A stretch of DNA of 13,170 nt from RGIG3009 sp045541305 (GTDB lineage Bacteria > Bacillota > Clostridia > Oscillospirales > Acutalibacteraceae). A program made the position numbers and the translations under genes. Under the pieces are notes generated by a model, which searched no databases, was not told the DNA's origin, and saw only the letters and a program-made list of their open reading frames with translations. The stretch covers positions 1 to 13,170 of the forward strand of contig JAZQIV010000153.1 in NCBI GenBank assembly GCA_045541305.1, in the 5' to 3' direction. Below, in pieces: positions 1 through 5,202 of this stretch. How positions within the stretch are numbered: the stretch's first letter is position 1; every line of letters begins with the position of its first letter.

Positions 1-3
1 AGA

Positions 4-35
4 AGCCCCTCCAACCACGGTTGGAGGGGCTTTTT
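4..35 (+). terminator. Rho-independent terminator of an upstream gene outside the window
   Basis: Positions 4-14 (AGCCCCTCCAA) pair perfectly with 21-31 around the six-base loop CCACGG, and a run of five T follows at 31-35. This is the standard form of an intrinsic terminator for plus-strand transcription. The opposite side has no comparable T run, so it probably serves a plus-strand gene ending just before the window. That gene would converge on the minus-strand operon. Confidence 0.85.
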
Positions 36-41
36 ACGTTG

Positions 42-68
42 TGCGGGCGGCAGGTTGCCGCCCCTACG
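42..68 (-). repeat. Short GC-rich hairpin repeat, copy 1
   Basis: An eight-base-pair hairpin: 45-52 (GGGCGGCA) pairs with 56-63 around a three-base loop. Read on the minus strand it begins CGTAGGGGCGGC and ends GCCGCCCG, which aligns with the second hairpin at 93-116. It has no T tail, so it is not a terminator. It resembles the small palindromic dispersed repeats of many clostridial genomes, but only two copies are visible in this window. Confidence 0.5.
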
Positions 69-92
69 TTTAGAAATGTGGGTATGTGATAT

Positions 93-116
93 GTAGGGGA
101 GGCTATCAGCCTCCCG
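93..116 (+). repeat. Short GC-rich hairpin repeat, copy 2 (inverted relative to copy 1)
   Basis: Positions 97-104 (GGGAGGCT) pair with 108-115 (AGCCTCCC) around the loop ATC. The flanks GTAGGGG and CCCG match copy 1 read on the other strand. The differing stem positions change in pairs (C-G to A-T, A-T to T-A), so pairing is kept while the sequence varies. No T tail follows. Nothing else gene-like was seen in the rest of 36-166. Confidence 0.5.
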
Positions 117-166
117 TTGGGACGAGGCGGGCGTTCAAGGTTACGGGGCAAAGCCAAATCGACGCG

Positions 167-198
167 AAAAAACGGGGCGGTGTACACCGCCCCGTTTT
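167..198 (-). terminator. Terminator of the minus-strand operon (30-bp perfect palindrome)
   Basis: Positions 169-198 form a perfect 30-base palindrome (AAAACGGGGCGGTG and its complement, centred on TGTACA). On the minus strand it is followed by six T, the complement of the A run at 167-172. It starts 15 bases after the stop codon of the minus-strand gene ending at 213, so it is the natural operon terminator. The plus-strand side has four T and may terminate weakly in that direction too. Confidence 0.88.
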
Positions 199-212
199 GG
201 GTGAAAGTTTTA

Positions 213-2363
213 TTATTTTGCTTTATACAACTCTTCGAGATAATCCAGGTTGATAAGCTTTTCCACCAGATCCTGCATGGTGAAATAATAATGGTTACTG
301 GCCTCAAACCCAATGCGGGAATCCTGTGCACGTAAACGCAAGGTTTCCTCCACCAACACACGTTCGGAAGCGATGGTATCCAACAGAGTTTGTACATCGT
401 TTGCCTCACGTGCGAGGACAAAACGGCAATGGTTGTATGCCGATGCCAAATGGCAATACGATGCGCGCGCCATGCAGCAGAATTCGGCATATTCCGGACC
501 GTATTTGGATTCATCCTCCAGCATTTCCAGGCCCTTTTTCCATTCGGTGGATACGATACGGAATTGATCCGCATAGACCTCCATCGGATAGGGGCCCGAC
601 CAGCTTTTCAAATCGTCGTACGGGAAGCCCACCATGGTGGCTTTGCAATCCGTCGGTTCCGCAAAGAACGGTGCCATCACACCGAAAGTGTGCGGTCCGT
701 AATAGATGGACATGATGTAGAACGGATATTCACGGAACGCTTTGCAGAACTGCTCCTGCGCCTTGTACACGGTGGAAGCCGCCGGCCCGTATTCCTTTTT
801 GAGGAAGTTTTGCAGAGCCGATTCCCACGGTTCGTCGCCGTCGATCAGGTCACACGCAAACGTTGCTACCGGTGACGGACTGCCGCCGAGCGTCCAGGTG
901 AACATGATATCCCGCACACCAACTTCTCGCAGGTTGGAAAGATGCTCACCGATCAGGCCGTAAATCGGCACGTACGGCATGGCAGACAATTCCCAGCTGC
1001 CGTTGATCTGAATCTTGGCGGCGGCAGGCATGCCTTTTTCTTGCCCCGCTTTCCAACGGCGCAAGCTGGCCTCGCTCGGCCCGAGCTTGGACATGGAATA
1101 GTCCATGACCGAAACGTCCACGCCGCCGCAGGTGAACGGCAGGTGCTCCTCGCTGACCGAAATGACGTATTGGTCTTCGGTCAATCCGCGAACCGCTGCT
1201 TCATCCCAATCGGCGTTCCAGGACCAGGTGTACACCATCGCCTTGGCATCGGGATTGCCACGGTGTGCACCGCGGGCAAGTGCGTTGTTGACGTCTGCCA
1301 TAATTTCGGCAGGATCGCGGTCCTTGCAACGCGGGCAGGTGCTTTGCGGCTGCGGCCCGCGGCAGCCGCAGTTGGTGAAGTTTTCGGAATACGTAATGGA
1401 GAAATAACCGGCCAGACCGGGCACGTTCTTGAACACGTATTCCATGGCATCTTCCAGGTGTTTGAGCACTTCCGGTTGGGAAGGGCACAAGCAATGGTAG
1501 ATCTCGTAATGCGCGCCCTTGAGATGCGGATATTTTTCAAAGAAAGAATCCAACTCGGGGCGCGGTTCGTTGAAATACGGATACACGCCGATGCCGTATT
1601 TGGCGGCGCGCTTTACCAGGTTGCGCAGCGATTCCAAGCGCGCTTCGCGGCCCTCCTTGTCGGTGTCCTCTTTCCACGGATTGGGAGCCAGCTGGCTGAG
1701 CAGCCCCTGGAACCAAATTGCATTGATACCGCATTTGGCATATTCCGCGAGCAACGCATCCGGGAAGGATTCAGCACCGTCATCGGCAAGCGTGTCGCCG
1801 TAGATCGCAAAATACGAATACAGCAACCGCAAGCGTTCCTGCTGCGGCAGGACAATTTCGCTCTCCGGTGCTTTCTTGTAGTTATCCAAGAAAGCAAACG
1901 CGTTTTCCGCCGGTGCCGAAACGCGGCGCGCGATCGCGCCGATCTCATCCAGGCGTTTTTCCTGCTCTGCGGTAAGCGGCAGGACAAGGCGGGGACGTTC
2001 CACGGTGGGCTTTAGGTTGCCCATCTTGCACCACATGAAATCATCCTCACGCAGGGTGAATTCCAGCTGTTCCTTCGTCATGCCCGTGAGCGTGAGGATC
2101 TGATCGTATTCGCACAGGTTCCAGTTGCACCGAATGGTGGTCAAGAACCCGCGGCGCTGCCACAGATCGGATACCTGCGGATGGGGATCAAACCCCATCC
2201 GCTCGGCAATCGCACACACGTCCGCTTCGGATGCATCCAGCGCTTTGGCAATCTGTGCCGGAGCTACGCAGCCCCAGTTACGCCAAATCACCAAGAATGC
2301 CGGATCCGGGAAATACGGATATTTGGCCGGCTGTTTATCAATGGGTAAGTAAACGGAGTCCAT
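213..2363 (-). CDS. Probable TIM-barrel glycoside hydrolase, cytoplasmic
   Basis: A 716-residue protein without signal peptide or membrane segment. Residues about 1-130 are a helical N-terminal region containing an HTH-like stretch (NWGCVAPAQIAKALDASEAD, 29-48). Residues about 180-500 read as a (beta/alpha)8 barrel with successive strand-like segments: GINAIWFQG (212), YGIGVYPYFNEP (256), GLAGYFSITYSEN (316), AKAMVYTWSWN (374), KIQINGSWELS (450) and VRDIMFTWTLGG (483). The barrel recalls GH20/DUF4838-type proteins, but no named family is certain. E327 at the end of a strand (YSEN) and E458 (SWELS) are candidate catalytic acids; this is inference. A cysteine cluster C332-G-C334 ... C343-P-R-C346 follows the E327 strand and looks like a metal site. 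The C-terminal 200 residues are helical and aromatic-rich. The ATG at 2361-2363 has GGGAGG seven bases upstream. It is the last gene of the operon, 26 bases after the M24 gene. A role in hydrolysing an imported oligosaccharide or glycoconjugate fits; the substrate is unknown. Confidence 0.75.
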   Translation of the reverse strand: MDSVYLPIDKQPAKYPYFPDPAFLVIWRNWGCVAPAQIAKALDASEADVCAIAERMGFDPHPQVSDLWQRRGFLTTIRCNWNLCEYDQILTLTGMTKEQLEFTLREDDFMWCKMGNLKPTVERPRLVLPLTAEQEKRLDEIGAIARRVSAPAENAFAFLDNYKKAPESEIVLPQQERLRLLYSYFAIYGDTLADDGAESFPDALLAEYAKCGINAIWFQGLLSQLAPNPWKEDTDKEGREARLESLRNLVKRAAKYGIGVYPYFNEPRPELDSFFEKYPHLKGAHYEIYHCLCPSQPEVLKHLEDAMEYVFKNVPGLAGYFSITYSENFTNCGCRGPQPQSTCPRCKDRDPAEIMADVNNALARGAHRGNPDAKAMVYTWSWNADWDEAAVRGLTEDQYVISVSEEHLPFTCGGVDVSVMDYSMSKLGPSEASLRRWKAGQEKGMPAAAKIQINGSWELSAMPYVPIYGLIGEHLSNLREVGVRDIMFTWTLGGSPSPVATFACDLIDGDEPWESALQNFLKKEYGPAASTVYKAQEQFCKAFREYPFYIMSIYYGPHTFGVMAPFFAEPTDCKATMVGFPYDDLKSWSGPYPMEVYADQFRIVSTEWKKGLEMLEDESKYGPEYAEFCCMARASYCHLASAYNHCRFVLAREANDVQTLLDTIASERVLVEETLRLRAQDSRIGFEASNHYYFTMQDLVEKLINLDYLEELYKAK

Positions 2364-2389
2364 ACAGAAACCTCCCGATCAGGCCAAAA

Positions 2390-3559
2390 TTAGAAATCCA
2401 GCTCGTAAATCTTACCGATGTTACCGCCGGTGGATTCGCAGCCATCCTCGGTAACCACGATACCTTTTTCCCAACGCAGACCGAAGGTCGGGCCGGAGAT
2501 AAAGGTGTCAACCTGGAAGGTCATGTTCTTCTGCAGGGCATAGTCGGAGGAGGTCTCCATCCAGGGAGCTTCCACTTCAATGAGGCCGGTGCCGTGGCAG
2601 GGGCCATAGGTGTAAGCATCCTTGAAGCCGTTGTCGCAGTACAGCTTGTAGAAGCCTTTGGCGATATCAGACGCCATCACGCCGGCTTTGATCTGCTGCT
2701 CGGTCCATTTGTGAGCCTCCAAGCAGAATTCCACGTAGCGGCGTTTCTCGTCGGTCAGCTTGCCCACGCAAACCGGCAAACCGATGGACGGGGAATAACC
2801 GTCGATTTTCGCGGAAAGGTTCAGCTGAACGATATCGCCCTTACCGATGGTGCGGTAGCTCGGACGGGAGATCGCATGGCGGGTGGAAGCTTCGCTGAAC
2901 ACGTACATCGGCAAGCCTTCATACTCGGCGCCGTTTTCGTAGATCACGCGTTGCGCAATACCCACCATGGCGAGCTCGGTCACGCCGGGACGCAGGTTTT
3001 TGATAACCTCCTGGGTCGCGAGGTCCACAATGCGGAAGCCTTCGCGGATGCAGGCAAGCTCGTTCTCGGACTTGATCTGACGCATCGACACCATGATCTC
3101 TTTGTCCTCAATGATCTCGGCTTCGGGATAGCTTTCTTTCAGGTGACGCATCATTTCGCAGCTGGTATCCAGGAAGCTGCCGATACCGATTTTGATGTGC
3201 TTGCCCGTGATGCCCATATCGCGGAACACTTCGTCGTATTCCATGGGGCTGAGCTCCGGATAAGAGGGGTCAGCCGACTCGCGGTAAGCGAGCATGGTGT
3301 AGATCTTTTCGATCTTGCTGCGGTCAGCAGCAAAAATGGTGCTTTCCGGGCCAACCAGCAGGGCAGCTTTGCCGTCAGGTGTGATCGCCACACCGGCGCG
3401 CTCAAACAGCGGCCAGAAGTTACTGAAATAGCGAACGTTCGCATAGTCAGCTTCGTTGGAGTTTACCAGAAAAACGTCGTAGCCTTTTTGCGCAACCAAG
3501 GCAGCGCAGCGCTTGACTCTTTCTTGATATTCGGAATCCGGGATACAAATGCGGGACAT
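2390..3559 (-). CDS. M24-fold (creatinase/Xaa-Pro aminopeptidase-like) hydrolase, metal site degenerate
   Basis: A 389-residue two-domain protein. Residues 1-155 are a creatinase-type N-terminal domain; residues about 156-389 are a pita-bread M24 domain starting at the usual MRQIKSENELACIREG. In metal-dependent members the ligands are D, D, H, E, E. By motif alignment they are here N247 (VQLNLSA), S258 (GYSPSIG), H322 (CHGTG), D351 (FQVDTF) and E364 (LRWEKG). The second histidine of the usual HExP motif is replaced (EVEAP). The substrate-side histidine is kept (H228, TRHAIS). N in place of the first D and loss of the second D is also how creatinase, the metal-free C-N hydrolase of this fold, looks. 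A non-peptidase hydrolase acting on a C-N bond is therefore more likely than an aminopeptidase. It is cytoplasmic, with no signal peptide. The ATG at 3559 has an AAAGGA-type site about ten bases upstream. It lies 32 bases after the ASRT-family gene and 26 before the glycosidase gene. Confidence 0.85.
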   Translation of the reverse strand: MSRICIPDSEYQERVKRCAALVAQKGYDVFLVNSNEADYANVRYFSNFWPLFERAGVAITPDGKAALLVGPESTIFAADRSKIEKIYTMLAYRESADPSYPELSPMEYDEVFRDMGITGKHIKIGIGSFLDTSCEMMRHLKESYPEAEIIEDKEIMVSMRQIKSENELACIREGFRIVDLATQEVIKNLRPGVTELAMVGIAQRVIYENGAEYEGLPMYVFSEASTRHAISRPSYRTIGKGDIVQLNLSAKIDGYSPSIGLPVCVGKLTDEKRRYVEFCLEAHKWTEQQIKAGVMASDIAKGFYKLYCDNGFKDAYTYGPCHGTGLIEVEAPWMETSSDYALQKNMTFQVDTFISGPTFGLRWEKGIVVTEDGCESTGGNIGKIYELDF

Positions 3560-3591
3560 AATGAACCATCCTTTCTGAAATTAAATATTGC

Positions 3592-3957
3592 TTACACAGA
3601 ATAACCGTTGGTGGTGTAGAACGCCATGTTGGATTGACGAATGTCCAGTCTGCCGTATTGGGCAATTACCGGCACGTCGCTTTCCAGCAGCATGGCGTAC
3701 TGTTCGCCGGCGTTCGGAACCTCACCTAAGAAATCGCATTTTTCGGTGGCGCGCATGCCCTTGACGCGCTTTGCACCGACAACCATTTCCTCACTCCAGG
3801 TGGGTTCGCGGTCCGTCCAGTAGATGCACAGCTTTACGTGGGCATCCTGATCGTTCGGGTTCAGGATAATGATCGATTCATGACCGTATACTTCCGGGTC
3901 GTCACCCATCGGGGGCAGCTCGCCATCCGGAAAATACCATCTCAATTTACCGTCCAT
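3592..3957 (-). CDS. ASRT-family (sensory rhodopsin transducer-like) small-molecule-binding protein
   Basis: A 121-residue protein with the hallmarks of the Anabaena sensory rhodopsin transducer family (PF07100): GHESIIILNPNDQDAHV (25-41), IYWTDREP (45-52) and SDVPVIAQYGRLDIRQ (93-108). Length is close to the roughly 125-residue Anabaena protein. The family is a small tetrameric beta-sandwich. Most bacterial members have no rhodopsin partner and have been proposed to bind sugars or related small molecules. No rhodopsin gene occurs here, so ligand binding linked to the adjacent glycosidase is the better reading. No signal peptide. The reading frame can also start at a TTG at 3960, but AGGAG lies eight bases from the ATG at 3957 and only five from the TTG, so the ATG was chosen. 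It is the first gene of the operon. Confidence 0.85.
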   Translation of the reverse strand: MDGKLRWYFPDGELPPMGDDPEVYGHESIIILNPNDQDAHVKLCIYWTDREPTWSEEMVVGAKRVKGMRATEKCDFLGEVPNAGEQYAMLLESDVPVIAQYGRLDIRQSNMAFYTTNGYSV

Positions 3958-3995
3958 CAATTTTGCTCCTTTCTTATCGGTATATATACAATTTT

Positions 3996-4039
3996 ATTGT
4001 ACTTGACTTTTACCAATTTAGATAGTAAAATGTACTTGA
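3996..4039. promoter_or_regulatory. Divergent control region with two direct repeats (candidate AraC-type operator)
   Basis: TGTACTTGA occurs at 3999-4007 and again at 4031-4039, 32 bases apart, about three helical turns, on the same face of the DNA. The first copy overlaps the -35 and the second the end of the -10 and start region of the plus-strand promoter. On the minus strand, TACAAT (3996-4001) is a plausible -10 for the operon but has no matching -35, as is usual for activator-dependent promoters. Binding by the adjacent AraC-family protein is inference. Confidence 0.4.
4003..4031 (+). promoter_or_regulatory. Sigma-A promoter of the AraC-family regulator gene
   Basis: TTGACT (4003-4008) and TAAAAT (4026-4031) are separated by exactly 17 bases, each five of six matches to the vegetative consensus. 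Transcription would begin near 4038, giving a leader of about 65 bases before the ATG at 4102. Confidence 0.7.
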
Positions 4040-4101
4040 AAATTAGCATTATTCTGTCAAAATGAACGTATTAAGCGTCGCAAAGGGGAAAAACGGCATC
4101 A

Positions 4102-5007
4102 ATGAATCTCTATTTTGAACTAAACGAGATACAAAGCATCTTCAAGGATATTTACCTGCTCACGGGGCATCAATGTGCCATTTTCGATCCGGATTTTAAC
4201 AACCTGCTGCGGTATCCGGCACAGCCGAACGCCTTTTGCCAGCATATCAAATCCACCGAGATCGGCAAAGCCAAATGCGATGCGTGCGATCGCCACGGGT
4301 TCGAGCAGGCAAAGAGTACCGGTAACCTGTGCGTGTACCAATGCCACGCCGGGCTGATTGAGGTATGTGTGCCCATCAAATCGGGGCGGCGCGGGGATGA
4401 AATTCTGGGATACGTCATGCTGGGCCATTTGCTGGACGATCAAACCTCGCTCGGCTCGCAATGGAATACCGTGTATGAGAACTGTCGGCACTATATCACC
4501 GATATGAGCGCGCTCAACCATCAGTTTTTCCAGCTGATTCCGACCTCCCGCGCGGGAGTGGGGGCGTTGTGCCACGTTTTGCAGATCTGCATTGAGCATT
4601 TGTTGCTGCAAAAGCTCATCCAACGCAACCGCGACGATCTGTGGCAGCGTGCACAAACGTATATCGAGGAAAATCTGCGCGAAAAATTGCTGCTGGAGGA
4701 TATTGCCAAAGCCTTGTCGGTCAGCGTGTCCACCCTTAACCGTTGTGCCGAAAAAAATGTGAAAATGGCGATCGGCAAATACATCCTGCAAAAGCGCATC
4801 GTGTTGGCGTGCAAATTTCTCAGAGACCCCAAGTTCACCATTGCGGAAATTGCCACCAACTGCGGGATCCCCGACTATAACTATTTCTCGCGTGTGTTCA
4901 AAATGAAAACCGGGATGACCCCGCGTGAATACCGCCATACGTATTTGGAAACGGGCGAGGCGCCGATGATTGAAGACCCCGAAACGGCGCTTGTTCAGAT
5001 GCCGTAA
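4102..5007 (+). CDS. PocR-sensor AraC-family transcriptional regulator
   Basis: A 301-residue protein. Residues about 8-165 are a PocR-type ligand-binding domain, marked by its cysteines C46, C59-x2-C62 (KCDAC), C77 and C81 (YQCHAGL) and by the segment EVCVPIKSG followed by ILGYVMLGHL. Residues about 183-280 are the two helix-turn-helix motifs of the AraC family: LLEDIAKALSVSVSTLNRC (198-215) and FTIAEIATNCGIPDYNYFSR ending in KTGMTPREYR (245-278). PocR domains sense small hydrocarbon-derivative or sugar-type metabolites; the ligand here is unknown. The ribosome binding site AAGGGG is 13 bases from the ATG, longer than usual, and suggests modest translation. It is divergent from the ASRT/M24/glycosidase operon, its most likely target. 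The giant GH16 gene downstream may be a second target. Confidence 0.92.
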   Translation: MNLYFELNEIQSIFKDIYLLTGHQCAIFDPDFNNLLRYPAQPNAFCQHIKSTEIGKAKCDACDRHGFEQAKSTGNLCVYQCHAGLIEVCVPIKSGRRGDEILGYVMLGHLLDDQTSLGSQWNTVYENCRHYITDMSALNHQFFQLIPTSRAGVGALCHVLQICIEHLLLQKLIQRNRDDLWQRAQTYIEENLREKLLLEDIAKALSVSVSTLNRCAEKNVKMAIGKYILQKRIVLACKFLRDPKFTIAEIATNCGIPDYNYFSRVFKMKTGMTPREYRHTYLETGEAPMIEDPETALVQMP

Positions 5008-5011
5008 ATCA

Positions 5012-5045
5012 AAAGCCGAACGGATTTATCCGTTCGGCTTTGTCT
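5012..5045 (+). terminator. Terminator of the AraC-family regulator gene
   Basis: Positions 5012-5025 (AAAGCCGAACGGAT) pair fully with 5028-5041 around TT, giving a stem of about 12-14 pairs with a tight loop. A short T-rich tail (TTTGTCTATTGTT) follows. It begins four bases after the stop codon and separates the regulator from the giant gene. Confidence 0.8.
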
Positions 5046-5051
5046 ATTGTT

Positions 5052-5112
5052 GCTCAAATTATGGACAATGTGGCACAAATATGTGTGTTTTTTAATATTT
5101 TGCACAAAAATG
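5052..5112 (+). promoter_or_regulatory. Three related upstream repeats, candidate regulator sites
   Basis: GCTCAAATTATG (5052-5063), GCACAAATATG (5073-5083) and GCACAAAAATG (5102-5112) are near-copies in the same orientation, with start-to-start distances of 21 and 29 bases. The last ends one base before the proposed -35 at 5114. This placement suits an activator, but the stretch is AT-rich and chance similarity is possible. Confidence 0.3.
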
Positions 5113-5113
5113 C

Positions 5114-5142
5114 TTGCTTTTGGTTGTATTTGTTGGTACAAT
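5114..5142 (+). promoter_or_regulatory. Probable promoter of the giant GH16 gene
   Basis: TTGCTT (5114-5119) and TACAAT (5137-5142) are 17 bases apart; the -10 is good and the -35 keeps only its TTG core. This gives a start near 5149 and a leader of about 54 bases. A second, weaker pair is TTGGTA (5133-5138) with TAATAT (5156-5161). The weak -35 would suit activation from the upstream repeats. Confidence 0.45.
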
Positions 5143-5202
5143 CGTAGCGTATAGATAATATGGAAATCTGTCTGCATTTTTAGGGCCAAGGAGGATTTAC
5201 CT

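Noticed and set aside
117..335. Small plus-strand open frame of 72 codons near the window start
   Set aside because: It runs through the operon terminator and into the end of the glycosidase gene on the other strand; no good ribosome binding site.
942..2015. 357-codon plus-strand open frame opposite the glycosidase gene
   Set aside because: Antisense shadow of a continuous 716-residue coding sequence; composition typical of reversed coding DNA.
2231..3604. 457-codon plus-strand open frame opposite the M24 gene
   Set aside because: Antisense shadow: the minus strand carries a complete M24 protein with its own ribosome binding site, and the plus-strand product has no recognisable features.
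3958..3960. TTG as an alternative start of the ASRT-family gene
   Set aside because: The adjacent ATG at 3957 has the better spacing (eight bases) from AGGAG.
3838..4065. 75-codon plus-strand open frame entering the divergent promoter region
   Set aside because: Mostly antisense to the ASRT-family gene and crosses the regulatory region; low-complexity tail, no ribosome binding site.
4120..4938. 272-codon minus-strand open frame opposite the regulator gene
   Set aside because: Antisense to a clear PocR/AraC protein; no plausible domain content.
5149..5202. Possible riboswitch in the leader of the giant gene
   Set aside because: The leader from the proposed start is only about 54 bases and shows no notable stem structure.
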